Below the pieces are notes generated by a model. It did not search any database, was not told the DNA's origin, and saw only the letters and a program-made list of their open reading frames with translations. 64,000 nt of DNA, from NCBI GenBank assembly GCA_944325555.1, contig CALVAN010000002.1, positions 1-64,000 of the forward strand, in the 5' to 3' direction. The translations under genes were made by a program, and so were the position numbers. Shown here piece by piece: positions 42,727 to 51,685 of this stretch; position 1 is the stretch's first letter; each line of letters begins with the position of its first letter. Source of the stretch: Candidatus Gastranaerophilales bacterium. Its GTDB lineage: Bacteria; Cyanobacteriota; Vampirovibrionia; Gastranaerophilales; Gastranaerophilaceae.

Positions 42727-45003
42727 TTAAAATACCAGAGTTTTTGAATAATCGGGAATGACAAATTCCTCGTTATTGGCGTCTTTGTTGGTAAATTCCG
42801 CATAATCTTTGAGCGAAAGCTCCTTTGCATTTTCATACAGATTCATATCAACGTATTTTTGGTACAAGTCCGTTAAATCGCCAGAGTAGTTGCCCATAAT
42901 TTGTGCAAACTTTTTAATTTCTTCTTTGCTTGCGCCTGCACCGTAGGCTTTTGTCTTTGCATCGGTACCTGACGGGCGGATTTCTATGAATTTGTCATCA
43001 AATTCAAGGTAGGTGCCGTCACCGACAAATTTAACGTCAATAAGGTTGTCAAAATTCAGGTCTTTAAATGTATCTTTGAGAATTTCTCTGATTTGTTCAA
43101 GAGTCATCTTGCCGTCTTTTTTTGCAACAGCCATCGTCAGATAGAACACATCATTTTTGGTTCTTTGTGCTTCTCCCAGAGTTTTTGCCTGTTTGAGCTT
43201 TTCAATATCAGGCTCGGACTCGTTGTAGTAGGCGATATCTTCTCTTATGTCGAATTTTGAAATTATCTGATTTTTGTTGAAAACGTTGTCCAGATATTCT
43301 GACATTGTTTTGCCTTCTTTTTGAAGGAATGAAGTCAATGCTGAAGCAACTATAATGGCTTCCGTTGCACTTTTTTCTCTCATTGCAATGGCTTTTCTTC
43401 CGGCTTGAGATGTGATAATTGATTCTGAACCGATAATCATACCGCCTGATTCTTCACCGCCGAAGATGAGTTTGGGGTTAACACCAAGGTTGATGTCGTT
43501 ACCCAGAACATCAGTTACGATAACATCTTTATTCGGGTTGTCGTTGAGCTGCTTTTCAACTTTTTTCATGATGTTTGCAATCTCTTTAAAACCGACCGGA
43601 ACGTTAACAACTTTTACGTTGTTTTTCTTTGCCCATTCATCCCAGGAGCGGGCGGATGCTGTTGTTTTAATGATGAATCTCGGATGTTTGTCAAACAAAC
43701 CGTCACGTTTAAGGCTGTCTGCCCAAAAGTCCATAATCATCAGGAAGGATTGGTTTGCTGTGAACACCGTTAAAATTCTTCCGTTACCGAGTTCTACATA
43801 GTCCACGCCAAGAGATTTTAGAAAGTCCTTTTTATTTTCTTCTTCAATCTGGCATACTGTAAGCCTGTCGTGATCGGGGTCTGTAATTAATACAACCGTG
43901 CCTGTCGGACAGTCTTTGAGCTTTTCGCCGTAGTTTAGAGTTTCTATTACGGGGAAACAAGGTTTTCCGTCTTTGCCTTTTGCAATTACCGTTGCGTCAA
44001 CGGAATAATCATAGAAAGTTTTGTTGCCTTTGGGATCAACATCATATTTGCCTATGCCGTGGAAGAACGGGTCTTCTTCTTTGTTTTCCCAAATAAAGTG
44101 CGAGTCTATATCAAGAGCTTTTAAAATCCTGCTTAAAGTCCTGTATGCAGAACCGCCAACATTTTCTATAACTATTTTGTCGTTTAAATCCTTGATAAGG
44201 TTGAGGTTTGCATCTTTTGCAACACCGTCTAAAAGGTATTGTTTGTATAGTTTTACACCGTCATCAAGCTGTGTCATAAGCTCTTCGCTGATGAGCGGGT
44301 TGTCGTTTGCCGCAATTTTGATATCGTAGCTGCCGTTTTTTTCAACTTCATCAAAAATGTATCTGATTTTGTTTACAAAAAGCATTGATTCTTCAGGCAA
44401 ATACTGGCTTCCCTGTGAGTTAAGGTCTTTTGTAGCGTTTTTAACAGAGATACCGTGGCTTGAGGTAATATATTCGCCGCCTAAAAGGTCTAATTTAAAC
44501 GCAAGAAAAGATGCCATCCATATAGGAATCGTTTTTCTTCCTTGCGGAACAAGAGTTTTTATTCCATGAGCAGCCTGAACACGGGCAATGAGTTCCAAAA
44601 AATCCTGTGAGTTGTAGCGGACTTCACACCCTGCGAGTTTAACAAGCTCATCATTAGGGTGAAGTTCTTTTGCAACAAGTGCTTTAGCTTCGGTTGCAAG
44701 CATAATCCCTATCATGTTGATCGGGAAACGTGTATCATGCGGGTAGAGGATGTTTTGTGGTCCTCTGATGCCGGCGGTGGATACTGCAGCCTCTTTTGCA
44801 TAGTTTTTAAACCATTCGTTAAGGTTTAATCCTTCCGGATTTTGTTGTGAATAGGGCTGAAGATGTTCTTTTTTTAATTTAAAAACAAGTTCGCCTTTGT
44901 TGTTTAAATCAATGAGTTTGTCTTGTTTTATATAGTCAGGGGTTTTAGATTCCACTGAATCAAAAAGTGACTGTTCTAAAGTACTGTTTGCTTTTTTATT
45001 CAT
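42727..45003 (-). CDS. Large alpha-D-phosphohexomutase
   Basis: The 758-residue protein has the four domains of phosphoglucomutase/phosphomannomutase. Metal loop DPDHDRLTV, sugar loop GGEESGG and phosphate loop RPSGTDAK are intact. The active-site serine loop reads TSSHGI instead of the usual TASHNP, with the serine kept. It is much longer than the common 450-550 residues, with extra segments before and between domains. The ATG ending at 45003 follows GGAGA by nine bases; the upstream frame to 45078 is not used. It interconverts hexose 1- and 6-phosphates, with preferred sugar unknown. Confidence 0.85.
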   Translation of the reverse strand: MNKKANSTLEQSLFDSVESKTPDYIKQDKLIDLNNKGELVFKLKKEHLQPYSQQNPEGLNLNEWFKNYAKEAAVSTAGIRGPQNILYPHDTRFPINMIGIMLATEAKALVAKELHPNDELVKLAGCEVRYNSQDFLELIARVQAAHGIKTLVPQGRKTIPIWMASFLAFKLDLLGGEYITSSHGISVKNATKDLNSQGSQYLPEESMLFVNKIRYIFDEVEKNGSYDIKIAANDNPLISEELMTQLDDGVKLYKQYLLDGVAKDANLNLIKDLNDKIVIENVGGSAYRTLSRILKALDIDSHFIWENKEEDPFFHGIGKYDVDPKGNKTFYDYSVDATVIAKGKDGKPCFPVIETLNYGEKLKDCPTGTVVLITDPDHDRLTVCQIEEENKKDFLKSLGVDYVELGNGRILTVFTANQSFLMIMDFWADSLKRDGLFDKHPRFIIKTTASARSWDEWAKKNNVKVVNVPVGFKEIANIMKKVEKQLNDNPNKDVIVTDVLGNDINLGVNPKLIFGGEESGGMIIGSESIITSQAGRKAIAMREKSATEAIIVASALTSFLQKEGKTMSEYLDNVFNKNQIISKFDIREDIAYYNESEPDIEKLKQAKTLGEAQRTKNDVFYLTMAVAKKDGKMTLEQIREILKDTFKDLNFDNLIDVKFVGDGTYLEFDDKFIEIRPSGTDAKTKAYGAGASKEEIKKFAQIMGNYSGDLTDLYQKYVDMNLYENAKELSLKDYAEFTNKDANNEEFVIPDYSKTLVF

Positions 45004-45123
45004 TATTAATGTTCTCCGCGTGTTTATTACATATAGGCGAATTATAGCATAAAGCAGCTGCGCTGTATAGCAACGCACTGAAAACGAATGTTGTATATCA
45101 AAACAAAAAGCATAGATGCAAAG

Positions 45124-45780
45124 TTATGTCAGATGATTTTTTTCCAGTTCTTTTCTGATTTTATTCAAGCCAGATTGAATAATTCTGGAAATACGTGAAG
45201 GAGAGATGTTAAAATCATCTGATAATTCTCTTAGTTTTTTATCCTGAAAAAATTTGGCTTCAATAAGATCCCGTTCTCTTTGCGGTAATTTTTTCATAGC
45301 CTCTTTAATAGCGGCGCTCATTTCATGAAAGTCAGCTAATTCAGCAGGTGTTTTTGCCGTATCTTTAATTTGAGTCGGGTTTTCAGCCTCTGCCATTTCA
45401 TCAATGGAGAGAATTGTTTTGTAAACTGCTTCTCTTATGTCTTCATGCATTGCCGTATCGTCATCTGACAGCGCAGTAGATTCTCTTTTGGTTTTTTGCG
45501 AGTACCATTTGTATCTTCTTCTGACTTCGTTTCTTATTGCCCATTTTATTGCTGTGGAGATATAGGAATTATTGTAATGGGTAATGTCTGAAGTAGAACA
45601 AAGATGATGTACAACCTGAGTACCGATGTTAACAAGTTCCGAAAAATCTATAAGATAAGATGAAGAGAGCTTTTTAAACTCAATTTTTGCGATGGTTTCT
45701 ATAAGTTCGTTATATTCCAACAAACTTTTTCTTATAGCAGCCCTGGTACTAATGTCCATTTCATCTCGCTTTTTGGTCAT
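45124..45780 (-). CDS. Sigma-70 family factor (FliA-like), paralog 1
   Basis: The 218-residue alternative sigma factor has region 2 with YISTAIKWAIRNEVRRRYKWY-like promoter melting residues and region 4 with a helix-turn-helix in LRELSDDFNISPSRISRIIQ. Region 3 is short. It is clearly paralogous to the factor at 59144-59812, sharing the YISTA..WAIRNE, RYKWY and ETILSID-type blocks. A flagellar or stress class is plausible. It diverges from the large amidase gene, which may be a target. Confidence 0.88.
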   Translation of the reverse strand: MTKKRDEMDISTRAAIRKSLLEYNELIETIAKIEFKKLSSSYLIDFSELVNIGTQVVHHLCSTSDITHYNNSYISTAIKWAIRNEVRRRYKWYSQKTKRESTALSDDDTAMHEDIREAVYKTILSIDEMAEAENPTQIKDTAKTPAELADFHEMSAAIKEAMKKLPQRERDLIEAKFFQDKKLRELSDDFNISPSRISRIIQSGLNKIRKELEKNHLT

Positions 45781-45969
45781 AGATTCTAATTAATCATTCG
45801 GTATCAATATTCTAAATTAAAAATACAAAACTGTAAAATAATTATAAACTTTTGTAATTGTTTAATAAAAATCAGGCAATATTTTGGCAAGACTGTTGTT
45901 TTTTAATTTAAACGGACAGGTATGAATATTTAGTGTTAAATATTTTAAGGTTAAAGGAAAGGTCTAAGA

Positions 45970-47982
45970 ATGAAAGTATCTTTTTACGGTACATCATTTA
46001 ATCCGCTAAATCAGGATAAAAACAATAAAAAAACTACAGATAAAAAAGCTCAGCAAACTCCCGTTCAAAAAGCGGTGACAAAGGCTAAAACAGGTGCGGT
46101 TATAGGATTATTTTTATTACCGACACTCGGTATTGTAAAACACTGTTCAACTGATAATGACCCCAACAAAATTGTAATTGTTGATGAACCTGCCGATACA
46201 ACACAGCGTGCAAAATATGTTGATACAACGGATGCAACATTTTATGTTGTTCAATCAGGTGATACTCCTGCAGGTATTGCAAAAAAACACGGAATTTCTA
46301 CAAGAAGATTGCTCGCAAATAATGCAATGAACGCTGAGGATGTTATTTACCCGAAAGATACCCTTTTGATTCCGCAATCTTATAAAGCAAAAAATATCGA
46401 AACCCTAAAAGATGTGGCTAAGATGTCCGGTATTAGCACTGATTATCTTGAAACATTAATAGGTTTTGAACAATTACATAACACCATATATAAAGACAGA
46501 AATAATAATGAAACAATAGGTATAGGACACCTTGTAAAACCTGACGAAAGACAGCTTTACAGAGGCAAAACTTTGAACGAAGCCGAGGTCTATACATTGC
46601 TTGCTCAAGATATACTTGATATTGAAGCTGATTTGCAAACATTGATTAAAGAAGATGCTTATAAAAATATGCCGGCTCATTTAAAGGAATCCGTTTTTGA
46701 CCTTGCTTTTAACAAGGGAATAGGTGCAGTCAGCGATAACGAAAAACTTTTAAAAGCGTTGAATGATGAGGATTATCCTGTTGCTGTCGCAAATTTAACT
46801 CAGGATTATTCAGTTGTAACAAATGCCAAAGGCGAAAAAGTTAAAAAGCCGGCTGCCGGTTTAAGCAAACGTCGTTTGTATAACATCGGTAATGCTTCCG
46901 AAATCTTTAAAAACGGAATGCCTGATGTTGTTGCGGATTCTGCTAATGCCGTATATAACAGAGGGTTGAAATACCTTGAAGCCGAAAAAAACAGAGGCGA
47001 AATTTCAGCAGAAGCTTATGAAAATGTTGTTAAGGAATACAAAAATCTTGCACACGAGTGGACGGACGGACAGCTCGGCATAAAAGGGAAAAGAACTGCA
47101 AAGACAGACAACACAACAGCTACGGCTGTAAAATCTTCGGATAATTCAAAAACTATTTATGTAAACGGTGAAAAAACAAATTGGACAGTTAACTCTTTAT
47201 ATGAAGACTGGGAAAAAACCGCTAAAAGACAATTGCGTTATGTCAAACGTCCGATGCCTCAGGTAGATAAAAACGGCAATATTACTGCTTATGTAAAAAC
47301 ATTTGCGCCTACGGGAAAAGGCAAACTCTCCGGACATACAATTATCATTAACCCCGGACACGGCGGAGCAATGAATGTTAAACAAAATGACGGAACACTT
47401 AATGTAAACTTTGACCCCGGTACAAGCAATGCCGTTATGAGCAAGAAAAATCCGAACGTTGAAACTAACAAATTTATAGGTAACGGCGGAAAATCGTTGG
47501 AAGAATGGGTTGTAAACCAGAGAATTGCGGATGAACTCGTCAAAAAAATAAACAAAGAAGGCGGTAAAGTTATCTATGTACAGGGCTCTGTTTACAGCGC
47601 AATGAAGGCAATTAGAAATATTGAAGCAAAAAATAAAATAGATCTTTTTATAAGCCTTCACAGCAATTCTAGCGGCGGCAAAAGAGGCATTCACGTTTAT
47701 GCAAACAACAGAGGCGGGCTGGATAAAAAAGATGCGGAACTGGCAAAAAACATTGTTGACCAACTCAATGAACACAGCTGGTTTAGAGGTATCACTGAAC
47801 AAAAAGCAAAATCCCTCGGCGTTTTGTCGTCAAGTGCATCTAAAACATCGCCTGTACCGGGAGTGCTTATTGAAACCGGCGACTTGAAAAACGAATCCGA
47901 TGTTGCAAACCTGAACTCAAGAGATTTCAAAAATCTTATGATAGACGGAATACTTGAAAGTATAAAAGATTACTTAAATTAA
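45970..47982 (+). CDS. LysM, GH24 lysozyme and amidase fusion protein
   Basis: The 670-residue protein combines two peptidoglycan hydrolases. A cytoplasmic-looking N-terminus (MKVSFYGTSFN, 1-40) and one membrane segment (about 41-58) are followed by LysM (91-136) and a phage-lysozyme-type GH24 domain with E167, D176 and T182 at the exact E-x8-D-x5-T spacing of T4 lysozyme. A linker leads to an Amidase_3 domain with INPGHGG, the ISLHSNS zinc histidine, and a catalytic Glu in VLIETGD. It should cut both glycan strands and stem peptides, for example in division or envelope remodelling. AAAGG precedes the ATG. Confidence 0.88.
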   Translation: MKVSFYGTSFNPLNQDKNNKKTTDKKAQQTPVQKAVTKAKTGAVIGLFLLPTLGIVKHCSTDNDPNKIVIVDEPADTTQRAKYVDTTDATFYVVQSGDTPAGIAKKHGISTRRLLANNAMNAEDVIYPKDTLLIPQSYKAKNIETLKDVAKMSGISTDYLETLIGFEQLHNTIYKDRNNNETIGIGHLVKPDERQLYRGKTLNEAEVYTLLAQDILDIEADLQTLIKEDAYKNMPAHLKESVFDLAFNKGIGAVSDNEKLLKALNDEDYPVAVANLTQDYSVVTNAKGEKVKKPAAGLSKRRLYNIGNASEIFKNGMPDVVADSANAVYNRGLKYLEAEKNRGEISAEAYENVVKEYKNLAHEWTDGQLGIKGKRTAKTDNTTATAVKSSDNSKTIYVNGEKTNWTVNSLYEDWEKTAKRQLRYVKRPMPQVDKNGNITAYVKTFAPTGKGKLSGHTIIINPGHGGAMNVKQNDGTLNVNFDPGTSNAVMSKKNPNVETNKFIGNGGKSLEEWVVNQRIADELVKKINKEGGKVIYVQGSVYSAMKAIRNIEAKNKIDLFISLHSNSSGGKRGIHVYANNRGGLDKKDAELAKNIVDQLNEHSWFRGITEQKAKSLGVLSSSASKTSPVPGVLIETGDLKNESDVANLNSRDFKNLMIDGILESIKDYLN

Positions 47983-48042
47983 TGACCATATGGATCGGAA
48001 AATATTTTGGTCTGTATTAATATAGCAAATTCTATAATAACT

Positions 48043-48900
48043 TTATACGGTTTTAAAGGTTTCAAAAGCCCTGTAAGAGCTTCTTACAAGTCCTGACGCA
48101 ACAACATTTTTTATTCCGGCATTGTGTGCTAGCTCTTCAACAATGGCAAAATCTGCCTGAGTATAGTATCTTTCAACCTCGAGGTGTTTTTTTGAAGGCT
48201 GCATATACTGCCCGACAGTTACAATATCACATGCAACGGAGTGTAAATCTTTAAAAGTTTGCTCCAGTTCTTCAAAGGTTTCGCCCAGACCTACCATCAG
48301 ACCTGATTTTGTAATCATTTTTTCATCACGTTCTTTTATGTGTTTTAAAAAGTTTAAGGAGCGTTCATATTGCGCAAGCGGTCTTGCTTTGGGGTAAAGC
48401 CTTTGCACTGTTTCTATATTGTGGTTAAAAACATTGGGTTTTGCATCAACAACAATGTCGATTAAATCTTCTATTCCTTCAAAATCAGGTGTTAATACCT
48501 CAATTTTTATATCGGGTACCAGCTTTTTGGTTTCGGCAATTACCTGCCCAAACATATCAGCACCCTGCAACGGCAGGTCATCACGGGTGACAGAGGTTAT
48601 AACCGCATATTTCAACCCCAGTTCTTTTATCGCATTTGCTACTTTAGTCGGCTCTGTTCTGTCTATTGGCTCAGGTGTGCCGCCGGATATATTGCAAAAA
48701 CGGCAGTTCCTTGTACAGATGTTGCCCAAAATCAAAAACGTTGCTGTATTTTTGGCATAGCATTCCGCTTTGTTAGGGCATCTTGCCGCCTCGCAGACCG
48801 TATTAAGCCCTTCACGTTTTAAAATTGAGCGTACAAGTTTTGTCTTTTCCGTATCGACAATTCCTCGCTTTAAATAATCAGGTAAACGTTTTCTTTGCAT
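48043..48900 (-). CDS. lipA: Lipoyl synthase
   Basis: LipA is a radical SAM enzyme that inserts two sulfurs into protein-bound octanoyl groups. The auxiliary cluster uses C36, C41 and C47 (CEAARCPNKAEC), the SAM cluster C62, C66 and C69 (CTRNCRFC), and the C-terminal Ser ligand sits in VRSSYRA. The 285-residue length is normal. It lies next to lpd on the same strand, consistent with lipoate-dependent complexes, but no 2-oxoacid dehydrogenase or glycine cleavage gene is in the window. Confidence 0.96.
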   Translation of the reverse strand: MQRKRLPDYLKRGIVDTEKTKLVRSILKREGLNTVCEAARCPNKAECYAKNTATFLILGNICTRNCRFCNISGGTPEPIDRTEPTKVANAIKELGLKYAVITSVTRDDLPLQGADMFGQVIAETKKLVPDIKIEVLTPDFEGIEDLIDIVVDAKPNVFNHNIETVQRLYPKARPLAQYERSLNFLKHIKERDEKMITKSGLMVGLGETFEELEQTFKDLHSVACDIVTVGQYMQPSKKHLEVERYYTQADFAIVEELAHNAGIKNVVASGLVRSSYRAFETFKTV

Positions 48901-48943
48901 GGTTTAAGTTTAACGCATAAAAAATTTTTTTTAAAGTTGTTGA

Positions 48944-50293
48944 TTAAATGCAAGATTTCGGCAGACTCAGGTTCAAATTATCAAGTCCGAGTATTGATTC
49001 AAAAACAGCTTCCGAGTACGTAGGGTGAGCGAAAACCGTTTTCAAAATATCATCAATAGTTAAGTTGTTGTCAATCATTAAAGCAACCTGATGAATCAAG
49101 GATGATGCTTCTGGACAGACAATATGTGCCCCTGCTATTTTGTCATCAACCGAAAGCACTTTTACGAATCCGTCGATTTCGTCATCAGCAAATGCTTTCC
49201 CCAACGCAGATACAGGAAAATTAGACACCTTGTAATCTGTACCCGCAAGCATTTCTTCTGTTTTTCCAACCCATGCAATCTCAGGTGCACCGTATATAAC
49301 GGAAGGAACGCTTTCTTTATTAAAGTGTACATTTTTGCCGGATGTTATGTAATCAACAACTCCGGTAGCCTGATGCTGTGCACTGTGAGCAAGCTGCAAT
49401 TTGCCGTTTATATCACCGACTGCATAGATATTATCAAAATTTGTCTTGAAATTTTCATCAACCTTAACAAACCGTCCGTCTTTTTCAAAGTCGAGTCCCT
49501 GCGGAATAACAGGCTCTCGGCCGGCGGCACAAAGTATAATATCGGGAGTTATAACCTGAGAGTTTGACAGCTTAACGCTTTTGTTTTCTATATTTTCAAT
49601 TTTTGTACCTGTAAAGAATTTTATTTTGCTTTTTTTAAAAAGTCTTTCAAGTCTTTTTGACACCTCTGCATCTGCAACAGGTAAAAGTCTGTCTGTAAGT
49701 TCAACAACGCAAACTTCTTTATCAAGTGCGCTTAATATCCTTGCCCACTCAACCCCGATAGCGCCCGAGCCTGTTATCAAAATGTTTTTTGGCAGGTTTG
49801 AAAGATTTAATACATCGTCAGAGGTTAAGATAAATTTGCCGTCAGTTTCAAGTCCTTTGATTTCAGCAGGCTTTGAACCGGTTGCAATAATGATGTTTGT
49901 GCATATGTAGATATCATTTCCAGCTTTAATTCCCCTCTGAGAAGCAAATTCAGCCCGTTCGTTAATAATTTGTACACCAAAACTTTGGACAAGTTTTGTC
50001 AAAGATTTTTGGAGTTTTTGGACAATTTCGTTTTTGCGATTAAAAATTTTTTCGTAATCGTAAGAAATATCGGAAGTGTTTATGCCGAATTTTTCTGCCT
50101 TTTTTAAGCTTTTATACAAATCCGAACAATGTAAAATAGCTTTTGTGGGTATGCAGCCTTTATTAAGGCAAACACCGCCCATACAGTTTTTTTCAAACAG
50201 TACAACTGAAAGCCCTTTTTGTGCCGCACGTATTGCTGCACTATATCCCGCAGGTCCGCCTCCTATAATGCCTAAATCAAATAAATTTTCCAT
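48944..50293 (-). CDS. lpd: Dihydrolipoamide dehydrogenase
   Basis: Lpd re-oxidises dihydrolipoamide with NAD+ in 2-oxoacid dehydrogenase or glycine cleavage complexes. The FAD site IIGGGPAGYSAA begins near residue 9, the redox disulfide is GGVCLNKGCIPTK, the NAD site is ITGSGAIGVEWA, and the dimer-interface HPTYSE supplies the catalytic His-Glu. The length is normal at 449. It lies just upstream of lipA on the same strand. Confidence 0.95.
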   Translation of the reverse strand: MENLFDLGIIGGGPAGYSAAIRAAQKGLSVVLFEKNCMGGVCLNKGCIPTKAILHCSDLYKSLKKAEKFGINTSDISYDYEKIFNRKNEIVQKLQKSLTKLVQSFGVQIINERAEFASQRGIKAGNDIYICTNIIIATGSKPAEIKGLETDGKFILTSDDVLNLSNLPKNILITGSGAIGVEWARILSALDKEVCVVELTDRLLPVADAEVSKRLERLFKKSKIKFFTGTKIENIENKSVKLSNSQVITPDIILCAAGREPVIPQGLDFEKDGRFVKVDENFKTNFDNIYAVGDINGKLQLAHSAQHQATGVVDYITSGKNVHFNKESVPSVIYGAPEIAWVGKTEEMLAGTDYKVSNFPVSALGKAFADDEIDGFVKVLSVDDKIAGAHIVCPEASSLIHQVALMIDNNLTIDDILKTVFAHPTYSEAVFESILGLDNLNLSLPKSCI

Positions 50294-50311
50294 AATCCCC
50301 TCACTGTATCT

Positions 50312-51517
50312 TTATCCTGTTTCTTTTATGTAATCCTCAAGCTCCATACAGCGTTCCAAAACATCGTTATACAGGTTATTCAAATAAAATTCAACCTCTC
50401 TGGCATCTTTAAGCTCTGTTTTTTTCCAAAAGAAGCTTTCTGTTATATGTGAAAAGAAGTAATCTTTAAAATTTAAAATAGAATCATATATGGCAGAGTC
50501 AATATATCTTTTTGCATCACAAAGGTACATAAATAAATCACAAATTTGAGATTTTGCGGTTAGTATCCTGTTTGTGGAAAGTGCATTTTTTACTTTTATC
50601 AAGTGATCCAAAATGACAGTGTATCTCGGCAGCAGCTCCCTTTTCTTTTGAGGAAGTGTCTTTTTAAAATATTCCATTGTGGTGTGATATCCGATTTCCA
50701 CCAGTTTATCTCTTTCCTTTTGCGGCAAAGTAAATTGCACCGGTAAAATATGATTGGTGTCTATTTTTACATAATCAAATTTGTCCTTAGGCTGATATGT
50801 TTGCATAATATATTCCGTAGCAAAATTGGACATAGTAGCAAAAACGGCATTTAAATACTCTACGGAGTTTTTAACGTCAGGCCAGCACTTTGCCCCTTCG
50901 AGTCTGAACTCTATAACCCTGCAGTCCTTCGGACACAAGATATCGCAAATTCGCCACATAGGCCAGCTTTTCATAATATCGCCGTCTATCAAAACGTTAT
51001 TTTCAAATTCAAACGGTTCCAACAATCCAGGAAGTGAGGTGGAAATTCTTACAGCCTGCGCAACTTCAAAATCCGGTGTAGTGTATTTTGAAAAAACATA
51101 CGGAGTGCAACCGTTTATGTTGGTGGTAATTACAAAAAAATCTTTGTCTATATCTTTGAAGGTTACGGGTTTGTTTTTGCCTTTTTCGTATTTGTCGCCG
51201 TAAAATTTTTTTTCAATACCTGTACGAATCCACTCTAAAAAATGTTCGCCTTTGCTTATTGCAAATTTTTTGGTTAAGTCCAGCCTGACATCTCTGAAAA
51301 GATCAAAGTTTACCTCTTTAAAAATTTCTTCAAACTCATCAAAGGTATAATCCAAAGATGCATAAGCGGCAAAAACCGCACCAACAGAGGAGCCGGCAAA
51401 AGATTTAATGTTTATGCCACATTCTTGCATTGCTCGTAAAGCACCCAAGTAAGCGAGACCTCTTATCGCCCCGCCGCCAAAAATGCAAAGATATTGTTTA
51501 GACCCTATTTCGCTCAA
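50312..51517 (-). CDS. Patatin-like phospholipase
   Basis: The protein has the patatin catalytic dyad: the oxyanion glycine run FGGGAIRGLAYLG, the nucleophile serine in GSSVGA and the Asp in LIDGD. It likely cleaves acyl lipids in the cytoplasm or at the membrane; no signal peptide is present. I choose the TTG ending at 51517 (401 residues) because AAAGGAG lies five bases upstream. The longer frame to 51610 would run into the terminator of the preceding gene. The C-terminal part (about 270-400) is helical with no assigned domain. Confidence 0.85.
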   Translation of the reverse strand: MSEIGSKQYLCIFGGGAIRGLAYLGALRAMQECGINIKSFAGSSVGAVFAAYASLDYTFDEFEEIFKEVNFDLFRDVRLDLTKKFAISKGEHFLEWIRTGIEKKFYGDKYEKGKNKPVTFKDIDKDFFVITTNINGCTPYVFSKYTTPDFEVAQAVRISTSLPGLLEPFEFENNVLIDGDIMKSWPMWRICDILCPKDCRVIEFRLEGAKCWPDVKNSVEYLNAVFATMSNFATEYIMQTYQPKDKFDYVKIDTNHILPVQFTLPQKERDKLVEIGYHTTMEYFKKTLPQKKRELLPRYTVILDHLIKVKNALSTNRILTAKSQICDLFMYLCDAKRYIDSAIYDSILNFKDYFFSHITESFFWKKTELKDAREVEFYLNNLYNDVLERCMELEDYIKETG

Positions 51518-51608
51518 GCAAACTCCTTTATATTCTTTTTTTATTAAAGCATAAATCGAACTACAAAAATATAATCTCTGACAAATATCCCTCTGTTGGG
51601 GGATAAGC

Positions 51609-51632
51609 AAAAAAAAAGAGGCTAAAAGCCTC
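51609..51632 (-). terminator. Terminator of the AMIN-type protein gene
   Basis: GAGGCT/AGCCTC (51618-51623, 51627-51632) is followed on the minus strand by nine T residues. Confidence 0.85.
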
Positions 51633-51685
51633 GTGTATATTGTTGAGTATCGTCTATTTAAAGTTTCTCTCTCTCATGGTTGTCG

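Noticed and set aside
51518-51610. Longer start for the patatin gene
   Set aside because: The frame would begin within the preceding gene's terminator, while a good ribosome-binding site precedes the TTG at 51517.
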